Below, one piece after another: positions 16,315-25,197 of a stretch of DNA of 64,000 nucleotides (position 1 is the stretch's first letter; the number at the start of each line of letters is the position of its first letter). The DNA is from Ruminococcus sp. HUN007 (GTDB lineage: Bacteria; Bacillota; Clostridia; Oscillospirales; Ruminococcaceae): positions 496,001 to 560,000 of the forward strand of contig NZ_JOOA01000001.1 in the NCBI RefSeq assembly GCF_000712055.1, given 5' to 3'. Position numbers and translations under genes: made by a program. The notes below the pieces were generated by a model. That model searched no databases. It was not told where the DNA came from and saw nothing but the letters and a program-made list of their open reading frames with translations.

Positions 16315-18618
16315 AGTTTTTTCCTCCGTTTTAAATTCTCCGGCAAATTCTGTTCCGGAATAATTCTGTTTTATTTTTTTATCATGACTGTCATCATGAA
16401 TTTTAACAAGATTGAGTCTGAGGGCATTCATGCAGACACAGAAACTTGAAAGCGCCATTGCCGCTGCTCCGTATGCCGGTTTCATTTCAATACCGTAAAG
16501 TCCCATTGCAAGCGGTATGCAGAATGCGTTGTAAAAAAACGCCCAGAAAAGATTTTCATGAATGTTTCTTAATGTGGCACGGCTCAGCCTTATTGCGGCT
16601 GAAACATCAGTAAGCCTGTTTTTCATTATTACTATGTCGGCAGCATCAACAGCAACATCTGCTCCTGCTCCTATCGCTATACCCGTATCTGCTGTGACGA
16701 GTGCCGGAGCATCGTTTATTCCGTCGCCAACCATTATAGTTTTTCCATGCTTTTTAAGAATTTCCACACATCTTGATTTTCCGTCAGGAAGCACTCCTGC
16801 GACAACGTCATCCACTCCTGCCTCAGCGCCTATTGCCGCGGCTGTACGTTCATTGTCTCCGGTTACCATCACAACACTGATACCCATACCCTTAAGTTCC
16901 CTGATGGCCTTTGCCGAATCTTCCTTTATCGTATCAGCTGCTGCTATAAGACCGATATATTCATCATTCCGCATAAACAGAAGCGGGGTTTTTCCCTCTG
17001 AAGCAAGCGCATCTGCTTTTTCACGTATTTCCGGCGACAGTTTTACTTTCCCTGAAATGAATTTCAGACTTCCTCCTGTAAGTGTATTGCCTTCAAGCTT
17101 TGCAGTAAGTCCGTTTCCGGGAAGTGCTTTAAAATCAGTTACTTCCGTTACTCTGAGTCCTTCCGCCCTTTCAGTAACAGCCTTTGCAAGCGGATGTTCA
17201 CTTTTCGCTTCAAGTGAGGCTGCCAGTATGAGCAGTTCTTTTTCAGATATCTTTTCCGGAATTATATCAGTGACCCTTGGTTTTCCCTCGGTTACAGTGC
17301 CGGTCTTGTCAAGTGCTGCTATTCCTGTCCTGCCCGCCGATTCAAGAGATTCCGCAGTTTTATAAAGAATACCGTTTCTTGCACCGACTCCGCTTCCAAC
17401 CATTATCGCAACCGGTGTGGCAAGTCCCAGCGCACACGGACAGCTGATGACCAGAACTGAAATAGCCCTGGCAAAAGCAAAACCGACTTCCTTTCCGGCC
17501 AGAATCCATCCGGCAAATGTCAGCAGAGAAAGAATAATTACTGAAGGAACAAATATTCCTGATACTTTGTCCGCAGTTCGTGCAACAGGAGCCTTGGTCG
17601 CTGAAGCATCGGAAACTGTCTTTATTATCTGTGAAAGAGTCGTGTCCTCACCTACTCTCGAAGCCCTGCAGCGTATATACCCTGAAGTATTTACAGTTGC
17701 CGCCGAGACAGGAGAACCTTCCTCCTTATCCACCGGAATGCTTTCACCGGTGAGTGCGGACTCATCAACTGATGTTGAACCGAAAACGACCACACCGTCA
17801 GCCGGTATTTTTGCACCTGGTCTTACTGCAAAAATATCTCCGGGCTTTAATTCAGAAATGCTTACTTCCCGCTCTGCACCGTCTTCATAAAGCAAAGCTG
17901 TTTCAGGACGAAGCTTTACCAGTCCCTTAAGAGCGTCAGTAGTCCGTCCCTTTGAAACTGCTTCAAGCAGTTTTCCGACTGTTATAAGGGTCGGGATCAT
18001 CGCAGCGGACTCAAAGTACAGATTCATTCCGTACTTCATAACTGTTTCGCGGTCACCGTTTCCCTGTGCCAGTATCATTGCAAAGAGCGCGAAAAGTGAA
18101 TATCCGAAAGATGTACCTGATCCGAGTGCCACAAGTGTATCCATATTGGGAGCACCGTGCAGAAGTGACTTTATTCCGCTTATGAAAAACTTCGAGTTTA
18201 TGATCATAATCACTATTGCAAGAAGCATTTCAAATAATCCGAGAAATACGTGATTGTCAAAAGCATACGGTGCCGGGAACCCCCACATCATATGCCCCAT
18301 GGAAAAATACATTAATATTAATAGTACGATACCTGAACTTACAAGTCTTTTTTTCAGTTTCGGAGTCCCGGTATCCTTCAGCAGTTCTTCAGCCTCATTA
18401 CTGCGTTCATCCCGTGAACTGCCTTTTTTTGAAGCTCCGTAACCTGCTTTTTCAACTGCCTTTATTATATCTTCCGAAGAAGCTGTACCTTCCACTCCCA
18501 TGGAATTCGTGAGCAGACTTACAGCGCATCCGGTTACTCCCGGCACTGAAGACACTGCTTTTTCCACCCTTGTGCTGCAGGCGGCACAGCTCATTCCGGT
18601 AACATTATACTGTTCCAT
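16105..18618 (-). CDS. copA: Copper-translocating P1B-type ATPase with N- and C-terminal metal-binding domains
   Basis: An 837-residue heavy-metal ATPase that exports Cu(I). The N-terminal HMA domain has GMSCAAC (residues 8-14). After the membrane domain come the transport motif [11 protein letters not shown] (about 393), the phosphorylation site [13 protein letters not shown] (about 435) and the hinge GDGINDAP (about 634). All catalytic motifs are intact. After the last helices and a short hydrophilic linker, a second HMA domain occupies residues 769-837 with GMMCTRC. A C-terminal HMA domain is unusual, since chaperone domains are usually N-terminal or separate. The linker carries a ribosome binding site, so the last 69 codons can probably also be made separately. 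The promoter is consensus and has an inverted repeat at its start point. Strong call; Cu(I) specificity follows from the CPC motif. Confidence 0.95.
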   Translation of the reverse strand: MEQYNVTGMSCAACSTRVEKAVSSVPGVTGCAVSLLTNSMGVEGTASSEDIIKAVEKAGYGASKKGSSRDERSNEAEELLKDTGTPKLKKRLVSSGIVLLILMYFSMGHMMWGFPAPYAFDNHVFLGLFEMLLAIVIMIINSKFFISGIKSLLHGAPNMDTLVALGSGTSFGYSLFALFAMILAQGNGDRETVMKYGMNLYFESAAMIPTLITVGKLLEAVSKGRTTDALKGLVKLRPETALLYEDGAEREVSISELKPGDIFAVRPGAKIPADGVVVFGSTSVDESALTGESIPVDKEEGSPVSAATVNTSGYIRCRASRVGEDTTLSQIIKTVSDASATKAPVARTADKVSGIFVPSVIILSLLTFAGWILAGKEVGFAFARAISVLVISCPCALGLATPVAIMVGSGVGARNGILYKTAESLESAGRTGIAALDKTGTVTEGKPRVTDIIPEKISEKELLILAASLEAKSEHPLAKAVTERAEGLRVTEVTDFKALPGNGLTAKLEGNTLTGGSLKFISGKVKLSPEIREKADALASEGKTPLLFMRNDEYIGLIAAADTIKEDSAKAIRELKGMGISVVMVTGDNERTAAAIGAEAGVDDVVAGVLPDGKSRCVEILKKHGKTIMVGDGINDAPALVTADTGIAIGAGADVAVDAADIVIMKNRLTDVSAAIRLSRATLRNIHENLFWAFFYNAFCIPLAMGLYGIEMKPAYGAAAMALSSFCVCMNALRLNLVKIHDDSHDKKIKQNYSGTEFAGEFKTEEKTMTKTIEIEGMMCTRCEAHVKKALEAIDGVESASASHEENKAVVTLSSDVADEVLKSAVEAEEYKVMKIW

Positions 18619-18778
18619 AACAGCTCCTTTCCGGTTTAATCAGTGTTTCCTGAAATTCGTTGTAACTGTATTTACCAGTAACCGATAATTTATCATAACG
18701 CTGTAAACGGATTTTGTCAATAGGTTCAGCATCAGACCATGGTACTGTCTGCAGGAAAAACTGTCACCGCAAAACTTG

Positions 18779-18794
18779 GTTAGCTTTATCTAAC
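18779..18794. promoter_or_regulatory. Inverted repeat at the copA transcription start, possible operator
   Basis: GTTAG (18779-18783), 6 bases, CTAAC (18790-18794), spanning the predicted +1 of copA. A repressor bound there would block transcription. It does not match the CopY TACAnnTGTA box. Confidence 0.4.
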
Positions 18795-18802
18795 TGTTTA
18801 AA

Positions 18803-18831
18803 ATTATAACATTCATCCTGTGTCGTGTCAA
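18803..18831 (-). promoter_or_regulatory. Consensus promoter of copA
   Basis: On the minus strand TTGACA (18831-18826), 17 bases, TATAAT (18808-18803). Confidence 0.88.
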
Positions 18832-18925
18832 TAGCGGAAAGTAATATAAGTATACAAATTTTGTGCAGCATTAAGAATACAAATACATCTTTCGTCAATA
18901 ACTATAAATTTTATTCAGATACAGA

Positions 18926-18954
18926 TTGACTTTTTAAGCAGTTTAAGCTATACT
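18926..18954 (+). promoter_or_regulatory. Promoter of the GH127 gene
   Basis: TTGACT (18926-18931), 17 bases, TATACT (18949-18954). The leader is about 90 nt and contains the inverted repeat at 19008-19026. Confidence 0.75.
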
Positions 18955-19007
18955 ATTATTGTAAAGTTAAATACGCCATGTGCGGTGGTGCAAATAAACT
19001 GATAAAA

Positions 19008-19026
19008 ATTTGTACCATAGACAAAT
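19008..19026. promoter_or_regulatory. Candidate AraR operator before the GH127 gene
   Basis: ATTTGT (19008-19013), 7 bases, ACAAAT (19021-19026). Half-sites match the known B. subtilis AraR consensus ATTTGTACGTACAAAT, but the spacing is three bases longer. Confidence 0.45.
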
Positions 19027-19047
19027 CACAGGAGGGATTGTATACCT

Positions 19048-22000
19048 ATGACGTGTACAAGAAACTGGAAACGTGTTCTGTCATTAGTCGTTTCAGGAAT
19101 GATGGCAGTAACGTGTATTTCGTTTCCGAAAAACAATGAACCGACCAGTGTTTTAGCCGCTGCGCCTAACATCGAAAGTTTTTCTCTGAGCGATGTTAAA
19201 ATGACAGATGCATACACGGTCAATGCCTACTCAAAAGAGATCAAGTATCTGCTCTCTTTTGACACCGGAAAACTGCTTGCCGGTTTCCGTGACAATGCAG
19301 GCCTTTCGACAAACGGTGCAACAAGATACGGCGGATGGGAAAACTCACTCATCGGCGGCCACACTGTCGGACATTATCTGACAGCTATTGCACAGGCTTA
19401 TGCCAATCCTCTGACAACTTCCGAACAGAAAGATGCTCTGTACAAGAAAGCAAAGGATCTTATCGACGGAATGAAAGTATGTCAGCAGAATTCAAAGGGA
19501 AAGCCGGGATTCCTCTGGGCAGCAAACATCAAAAACCGCGGAAATGTTGAACAGCAGTTCGACAATGTTGAAAACGGAAAAACAAACATCATCAATGAAG
19601 CATGGGTTCCGTGGTACACAATGCATAAACTCATTGCCGGTATAGTTGATGTTTACAATCTCATGGGCTATGAACCTGCTAAGGATGTTGGTTCATCACT
19701 CGGTGACTGGTGCTACAACCGTGCTTCAAAATGGAGCGACCAGACTCACAACAAAGTACTCTCAGTTGAATACGGCGGAATGAACGACTGTCTTTATGAG
19801 CTTTATCTCATAACCGGAAAAGACAATCACGCCGTTGCAGCTCACTACTTTGACGAAACTGCACTTCATGAAAAGGTTCTCAAGGGCGGAACTGATGTCC
19901 TCAACGGAAGACACGCAAACACTACTATTCCGAAGTTCATCGGTGCTCTCAAGAGATACATCGCAGTTGACGGCAAGACAATAAACGGTCAGAAAGTAGA
20001 TGCTTCCAAATATCTGCAGTACGCTGAAGCTTTCTGGGATATGGTAGTAACTCACCATACATACATCACAGGCGGTAACAGTGAATGGGAACACTTCGGC
20101 AAGGACGATATTCTCGATGCCGAAAGAACAAACTGTAACTGTGAAACATGTAACTCATACAACATGCTCAAACTCAGCCGTGAACTCTTCAAGATCACAG
20201 GTGAAAAGAAGTACATGGATTTCTATGAGAATACATATTACAACTCAATTCTCTCGTCACAGAACCCTGAAACAGGTATGACAACATACTTCCAGCCGAT
20301 GGCTACAGGATACTTCAAGGTATATTCATCAGAATTCAATCACTTCTGGTGCTGTACAGGAAGCGGTATGGAAAGCTTCACAAAACTCGGTGACACAATG
20401 TACATGCACAAGGGTAACACTCTTTACGTAAACTACTACCAGAGTTCAGTTGTGAACTGGGCAGACAAGAACGTTAAAGTTACACAGGAAAGCACTATTC
20501 CGAACGGAAATACAACAAAGTTCACGATCGACGGTTCCGGATCACTTGAATTCCGTTTCCGTATTCCTGACTGGCAGGCTGACAATATGACGATCTCAGT
20601 CAACGGCAGCAAATACAACTACAAAACTGAAAATGACTACGCTGTAGTTTCAGGCGATTTCAGTTCAGGCGATAAAATTGAACTTACTATCCCTCTGGCA
20701 GTTAAGGCTTACCCTCTTCCGGACAACCCGTCATCATACGCCTTCAAGTACGGCCCGGTAGTTCTCAGTGCTGAGCTCGGAACTTCAAACATGAAGCAGG
20801 GTACAACAGGTATGAACGTTTCAATTCCTGCTGATGCAGTTACTCCGACAAAGACTATCAACCTCAAGGATTCAAGCGGTACCCTCTCCTCATATATGTA
20901 CAAGATCAATGACTATATGAAGAAGGATGCTAACTCACTCAAGTTCACACTTACAGGTGCTGATACAACACTTACATTCACACCTCACTATCAGCAGTAC
21001 AAGCAGCGCTACGGTATCTACTGGATATTCAAGGCATCAGGCAATGCTGTTGAAGAAGATATCCCGCGTGCAAAGGAAACTGTAATTGATACAGTTCAGC
21101 CTGGTTACGGCCAGTATGAAAACGACGAACTCCACGCAATGGACGAACAGAACTCAGTTAGCGTAACAGATGACAGTACATACCGTTACGCTACAAAGGG
21201 CGGTCACTTCAAATACCAGATGGCAGTTGACAAGGATGCTGCCTACACACTTCTTCAGGTAACATTCAGAAAAGCTGACAACGGCAAGCCGATCGTAGTA
21301 ACAGCCGGCGACAGAGTACTTTTCCAGGGCAAGCTCGACTATTCAGGTAATGAAGATACATATAACGTAAGCTACATCATTCCTGACTATGTGCTTGAAG
21401 ACTGCGTAAAGAACATTTCAGCAAACGGCACTACCTACGATGTTATCGACATCGGATTCTCATCAGGATCAACTGCTGATTCAGCAAGAGTATGTGACTT
21501 TATCTACACAAAGGCTGTAAAGCCTGACTATCAGATCGACAGCTCAATAGCTTACTTCGTTGACTGCGGCGACCACAATACAAGAACTGCATCAAACGGT
21601 GATAAATACGGCTACTACAACTCACTTACAGAACAGCTTTACGGACCTGACCAGGTTACAGGCATGAAATGGGGCCTCGTTGATGATCCGTCCGACCAGT
21701 ACGGCGGAAGCAAGAACAGCAAGGGCCTTTACACAGCAAATACATGGTGTGACGAAAGAAACACACAGGACGGAAGAGCAAAGACAGCATCTTTCCGTTA
21801 CACAAAGAACCAGTATGAAAACAACATCGACCGTCACCTTGACTACCGTTTCGATCTTCCGAACGGCAAGTACTCAGTTGAACTCTGCTTCAGCGATCCG
21901 TGGTCATGTTCGACCTCACCTACTGTATATCAGGTAGACGGATCAGGAAAGAAGACTGCAGTTGCTGAAAACTGTGCAACAGACAGCAGAACAGCTTCAA

Positions 22001-22308
22001 AGGGTAATGTTACTGTTACAGACGGAACACTCAATTTAAGCATTACATCAGCTGACAAGGCTATTAATGTAAACTACATTATCATCCGTGCAGTTGATGT
22101 TGATAAACTTCCGCTTGCAGCTGCAACACCTGTAAAGGGTGACATCAACAAAGACGGTTCATGCAATTCAGCTGACCTTCTTGCTCTCTGCAGCTACATG
22201 ACAGGAGCAAAGGATTCACTCGCTGATGCTTCTGCAGCTGACTATGATTCCGACGGTAAAATAACTATCGTTGACTTCTGTCTGCTGAAGCAGGCTCTTA
22301 TGAAGTAA
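19048..22308 (+). CDS. Secreted GH127 beta-L-arabinofuranosidase-like enzyme with dockerin
   Basis: 1086 residues with an N-terminal signal peptide (about 1-36). The GH127 (DUF1680) catalytic region spans about 45-640. NCNCETCNSYN (near 365) with the preceding Glu, and WCCTGSGMES (near 433), correspond to the Zn-binding cysteines and catalytic Cys/Glu described for Bifidobacterium HypBA1, which removes L-arabinofuranose from arabinan or glycoprotein glycans. A DUF6805-like domain (about 680-800) and a malectin-like carbohydrate-binding region (about 830-1020) follow. The C-terminus (about 1030-1085) is a type I dockerin with two calcium loops, DINKDGSCNSADL and DYDSDGKITIVDF. A dockerin means docking to cohesins, so the enzyme is probably part of a cellulosome or surface complex. 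It neighbours AraR and an arabinose operon, matching release, uptake and catabolism. Confidence 0.92.
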   Translation: MTCTRNWKRVLSLVVSGMMAVTCISFPKNNEPTSVLAAAPNIESFSLSDVKMTDAYTVNAYSKEIKYLLSFDTGKLLAGFRDNAGLSTNGATRYGGWENSLIGGHTVGHYLTAIAQAYANPLTTSEQKDALYKKAKDLIDGMKVCQQNSKGKPGFLWAANIKNRGNVEQQFDNVENGKTNIINEAWVPWYTMHKLIAGIVDVYNLMGYEPAKDVGSSLGDWCYNRASKWSDQTHNKVLSVEYGGMNDCLYELYLITGKDNHAVAAHYFDETALHEKVLKGGTDVLNGRHANTTIPKFIGALKRYIAVDGKTINGQKVDASKYLQYAEAFWDMVVTHHTYITGGNSEWEHFGKDDILDAERTNCNCETCNSYNMLKLSRELFKITGEKKYMDFYENTYYNSILSSQNPETGMTTYFQPMATGYFKVYSSEFNHFWCCTGSGMESFTKLGDTMYMHKGNTLYVNYYQSSVVNWADKNVKVTQESTIPNGNTTKFTIDGSGSLEFRFRIPDWQADNMTISVNGSKYNYKTENDYAVVSGDFSSGDKIELTIPLAVKAYPLPDNPSSYAFKYGPVVLSAELGTSNMKQGTTGMNVSIPADAVTPTKTINLKDSSGTLSSYMYKINDYMKKDANSLKFTLTGADTTLTFTPHYQQYKQRYGIYWIFKASGNAVEEDIPRAKETVIDTVQPGYGQYENDELHAMDEQNSVSVTDDSTYRYATKGGHFKYQMAVDKDAAYTLLQVTFRKADNGKPIVVTAGDRVLFQGKLDYSGNEDTYNVSYIIPDYVLEDCVKNISANGTTYDVIDIGFSSGSTADSARVCDFIYTKAVKPDYQIDSSIAYFVDCGDHNTRTASNGDKYGYYNSLTEQLYGPDQVTGMKWGLVDDPSDQYGGSKNSKGLYTANTWCDERNTQDGRAKTASFRYTKNQYENNIDRHLDYRFDLPNGKYSVELCFSDPWSCSTSPTVYQVDGSGKKTAVAENCATDSRTASKGNVTVTDGTLNLSITSADKAINVNYIIIRAVDVDKLPLAAATPVKGDINKDGSCNSADLLALCSYMTGAKDSLADASAADYDSDGKITIVDFCLLKQALMK

Positions 22309-22344
22309 TTTTCACGGAGAAAATCCTGAGAATATTACTCCTCA

Positions 22345-22461
22345 AATCAGCGTTTCCCTAAATCAGAAAACGCTCTGGTCAGAAATGATCAGAGCGTTTG
22401 TTTTTTATATTAAGGAAAAACTCTGCGCTGATCTGCAAACAGATCGGCGCACCTCTAAAAA
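22345..22461. repeat. Fragments of the intergenic palindromic element
   Basis: AAATCAGCGTTTCCCTAA (about 22344-22361) is a right end alone. AAGGAAAAACTCTGCGCTGATC...GATCGGCGC (about 22414-22450) is a short degenerate copy lacking the GC hairpins. The GH127 terminator lies between them. Confidence 0.55.
22366..22407 (+). terminator. Terminator of the GH127 gene
   Basis: AAAACGCTCTG and CAGAGCGTTT form a stem around a 12-base loop, followed by GTTTTTTAT. Confidence 0.85.
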
Positions 22462-22495
22462 ATCAGCCTCTGACGTCAGATACGTACAGAGGCTG
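22456..22495 (-). terminator. Terminator of araR
   Basis: CAGCCTCTG (22464-22472) pairs with CAGAGGCTG (22487-22495); on the minus strand ATTTTTT follows. Confidence 0.82.
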
Positions 22496-22547
22496 TTCTT
22501 TGTTTTACGAACAGAATTTTCATAAAACTTTACACATTATTTTATAA

Positions 22548-23597
22548 TCAGGTACTTTCTTTTTCAGCAAGTGTCCACTGGACACATTCGGAATGTGATT
22601 TTTTTCCGTTAAGAATATCTATCAGCTTATTAGCCGCAATAGAGCCGATATTTCTGTCCTCATAGGACATTGAAGTGATACGCACCGGTGAGATCTCACT
22701 GAAGTTGCTGTTGTCAAAACTTGCAACTGCAATATCTTCAGGAACGCGTTTGCCGTACTGTGTAAGCGTTCTTATCAGGCGGATAGCTATGTCGTCATTG
22801 TAACAGACTACAGCAGTTGAATCGCCTATACGTGAAAGAATCGTTTCAGCGTTTGAGAGCATCTGTTCCTTTGATTCGGTGGTATACCAGATGACCTTTT
22901 CGTCGCCTACAAGTCTGCCTGCATCACGCAGAGCTGAAATATAGCCTAAGTAACGCTGATGTCCCTGTATGTCATCACTCTTGAAAAATCCTGCGATACG
23001 TTCATGTCCTTTTCCAAGGAGATAGTTCACAAGTTCATATCCGCCGCTTCTGTTATCTGCGCATACAGAAATCGTTCCCTGCAGTTCAGGATTATAACTG
23101 TTAAAAAATACAACAGGAATACGGCGCTTGAACAATTTTGCGTACAAATCAAAATTCGGGTTAGGCATAGCCGTTTTTGTTCCTTCGATCAGAAAACCGT
23201 CGATCGGTTTGTTGAGCAGATCTTCAAGGATCGTTCTTTCACTGTATACTCTGTTCCCTGTAGCGGCAAGCACAGGTGTATAGCCGTTAGCTGAAAGAAC
23301 AGATTCAACAGCACGAAGCTGGCCCGGGAATATATAGTCATCGATGTATGTTGCTATAACTGCAATAATGTGACTGCGCGGACTTGTACCCTTACCCTTT
23401 ACTACAGATCCGCTTCCCTGCCTTTTTACAATAAGGTCCTCGTTCACAAGTATCTGAAGTGCTTTTCGTACAGTCTGGCGGCTCATGCTGTACCTTGCCG
23501 AGAGTTCTTCTTCAGTCGGAAGACTCTTTCCCTCGGGATACTTTCCGGAACGAATGCCTTCCTTGAGTTCTGCCGAAAGCATTTCGTACTTTTTCAA
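22548..23597 (-). CDS. araR: AraR-type regulator (GntR HTH + LacI-like sensor)
   Basis: 349 residues. Residues 1-67 are a GntR winged helix: GIRSGKYPEGKSLPTEEELS, SMSRQTVRKALQILVNEDLI and RQGSGSVV. Residues 75-345 are a LacI/periplasmic-binding-type effector domain (VIAVIATYIDDYIFPG, VCADNRSGGYELVNYL, VPEDIAVASFDNS). This hybrid arrangement is diagnostic of AraR, the L-arabinose-responsive repressor of Firmicutes. It lies between the GH127 gene and the divergent transport/catabolic operon, the expected place. Its own promoter and the two flanking target promoters carry TTGT...ACAA or ATTTGT...ACAAAT repeats, suggesting autoregulation and control of both neighbours. Identification is strong; operator assignment is tentative. 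Confidence 0.9.
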   Translation of the reverse strand: MKKYEMLSAELKEGIRSGKYPEGKSLPTEEELSARYSMSRQTVRKALQILVNEDLIVKRQGSGSVVKGKGTSPRSHIIAVIATYIDDYIFPGQLRAVESVLSANGYTPVLAATGNRVYSERTILEDLLNKPIDGFLIEGTKTAMPNPNFDLYAKLFKRRIPVVFFNSYNPELQGTISVCADNRSGGYELVNYLLGKGHERIAGFFKSDDIQGHQRYLGYISALRDAGRLVGDEKVIWYTTESKEQMLSNAETILSRIGDSTAVVCYNDDIAIRLIRTLTQYGKRVPEDIAVASFDNSNFSEISPVRITSMSYEDRNIGSIAANKLIDILNGKKSHSECVQWTLAEKEST

Positions 23598-23620
23598 ATT
23601 ACATACAACTCCTTATAAGA

Positions 23621-23641
23621 TTGTAACAGGTTCTTATACAA
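23621..23641. promoter_or_regulatory. Candidate AraR autoregulatory site
   Basis: TTGTA (23621-23625), 11 bases, TACAA (23637-23641), directly downstream of the araR -10. Half-sites resemble the AraR consensus, but spacing is loose. Confidence 0.35.
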
Positions 23642-23643
23642 AT

Positions 23644-23672
23644 ATAATACATCTAAAAAAGGGAATTGTCAA
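23644..23672 (-). promoter_or_regulatory. Promoter of araR
   Basis: On the minus strand TTGACA (23672-23667), 17 bases, TATTAT (23649-23644). Confidence 0.72.
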
Positions 23673-23769
23673 TAACATGTACGCATTTTTAAGATAAAAG
23701 TACTATTTTGTGCATACAATTTAGCAATAGTGCACAATGATTTTAAAGTTATTATAGTAAATTTAGTTC

Positions 23770-23799
23770 TTGAAATCACATTGTGTAATATGATACAAT
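23770..23799 (+). promoter_or_regulatory. Putative promoter of the arabinose transport operon with overlapping repeat
   Basis: TTGAAA (23770-23775), 18 bases, TACAAT (23794-23799). TTGT...ACAA half-sites (about 23781-23798) overlap the -10, as expected for a repressor site. A second TTGTGCATACAA palindrome lies near 23708-23719. The leader is about 125 nt. Confidence 0.5.
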
Positions 23800-23928
23800 A
23801 TAAACAACCTGATGAGGCGGGTAAAAAATCAGAGATTTGTATGTGTAAATGATTAAATAATCCTCTCATCGAAAGGTCGTAAAAACTTTTTTTAATTTCT
23901 TAAATTGTAAGAGATCAGGAGGAAAAAC

Positions 23929-24984
23929 ATGAAACTCAAAAAGACATTAGCTATCTTATTCAGCTTGACACTCGGACTTGCTGCATTCACAGGATGCGGC
24001 CCTGCAGGCGAAAACAACGGGAACTCAGGAAGCGCTCCGGCTGCCGGAAACGAAAATTCCGGTGAAGACAACGCTTCCGACGGAAACACAGATTCATCCA
24101 AAAAGCTGATCAAGGTCGGAATCATAAACAACGATCCTAACGAATCCGGCTATCGTAACGCCAACGACAAGGATCTTAAGGCTACTTTCACAAAGGAAAA
24201 CGGCTACGATGCTTCTTTTGCATACAGCCTCCAGAATGAAGAACAGATTGCAGCAGCCAAGGGCTTCATTCAGGACGAAGTTGACTACCTTCTCATTTCA
24301 GCTGCAAGCACTACCGGCTGGGACACAGTTCTCAAGGATGCACAGGCTCAGGAGATCAAGGTAATCCTCTTTGACCGTACTATCGACGCTGACGAAAGCC
24401 TCTACGAAGCTTCTATCGTATCAGATATGGCTAAGGAAGGCCAGACAGCAGTAGACTGGCTTGCAAAGCAGAATCTTTCAGAATTTAACGTTGTTCATCT
24501 TCAGGGTGTAGTCGGATCTGCAGCTCAGATCGGACGTACAGGCGCTCTTGATAAAAAGGCAGAGAGCGATGACAAGTGGAACATCGTTACACAGCAGACT
24601 GCTGAATGGAACGCAGAAAAGGCTCAGCAGATCGTTCAGTCAGTTATCGATTCAGGCAAGAAGTTCAATGTAATCTATGCTGAAAACGACGACATGGCTA
24701 AGGGCGCAGTTGCTGCTCTTGACAAGGCAAACATCAAGCACGGTGTAGGTCAGGACGTTATCGTAATGGGATTTGACTGCAACAAGTGGGCTCTTGAAGA
24801 ACTTCTTAAGAAGAACTGGAACTACGACGGTCAGTGCAACCCGTTCCAGGCTTCATACATTGATGAGATCATCCGTGATCTTGAAAACGGCAAAAAGCCT
24901 GCAAACAAAGTCGTATACATGGAAGAAAAGGGATTTGACGCAGAAACCATCACACAGGCTGATGTTGACCAGTATGGTATCTGA
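23929..24984 (+). CDS. Sugar ABC transporter substrate-binding lipoprotein (YtfQ-like)
   Basis: 351 residues. The signal peptide ends in lipobox AFTGC; a Gly/Asn/Ser-rich linker (25-62) leads to a type I periplasmic-binding fold (Peripla_BP_4) with KLIKVGIINNDPNESGYR, YLLISAASTTGWD, VILFDRTID and VHLQGVVGSAAQIGRTGALD. The pattern and the two downstream unlike permeases match the E. coli YtfQRT-YjfF system, known to import furanose sugars (galactofuranose). In this operon, beside a beta-L-arabinofuranosidase and araA/araD, L-arabinose, perhaps in furanose form, is the inferred ligand. GGAGG precedes the ATG. A hairpin between this gene and the ATPase gene probably lowers downstream expression. 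Confidence 0.88.
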   Translation: MKLKKTLAILFSLTLGLAAFTGCGPAGENNGNSGSAPAAGNENSGEDNASDGNTDSSKKLIKVGIINNDPNESGYRNANDKDLKATFTKENGYDASFAYSLQNEEQIAAAKGFIQDEVDYLLISAASTTGWDTVLKDAQAQEIKVILFDRTIDADESLYEASIVSDMAKEGQTAVDWLAKQNLSEFNVVHLQGVVGSAAQIGRTGALDKKAESDDKWNIVTQQTAEWNAEKAQQIVQSVIDSGKKFNVIYAENDDMAKGAVAALDKANIKHGVGQDVIVMGFDCNKWALEELLKKNWNYDGQCNPFQASYIDEIIRDLENGKKPANKVVYMEEKGFDAETITQADVDQYGI

Positions 24985-25025
24985 TATAACAAGCGACTTT
25001 TAATGTTTTCTTAAATCATATATAA

Positions 25026-25084
25026 AAAGCGCGGCTCTGAATATATGGATAATACCATCCTTTTTTCCGGGTCGCCTTTTTTTG
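25026..25084 (+). terminator. Partial terminator between binding protein and ATPase genes
   Basis: An imperfect GC stem (GCGCGGCTC ... GGGTCGCC) closes an inner ATGG/CCAT hairpin and is followed by seven T. It probably reduces read-through so that the binding protein is made in excess. Confidence 0.45.
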
Positions 25085-25197
25085 AAATTTTTTCAGATAA
25101 AGTTGTTCGAATTTAATACAAAAATATATATAGGGATGTTTTTTAGCTGTTTTTAAACAAGCAAAAAGTATTAATTTTGTCACACGGAGGCGATATC

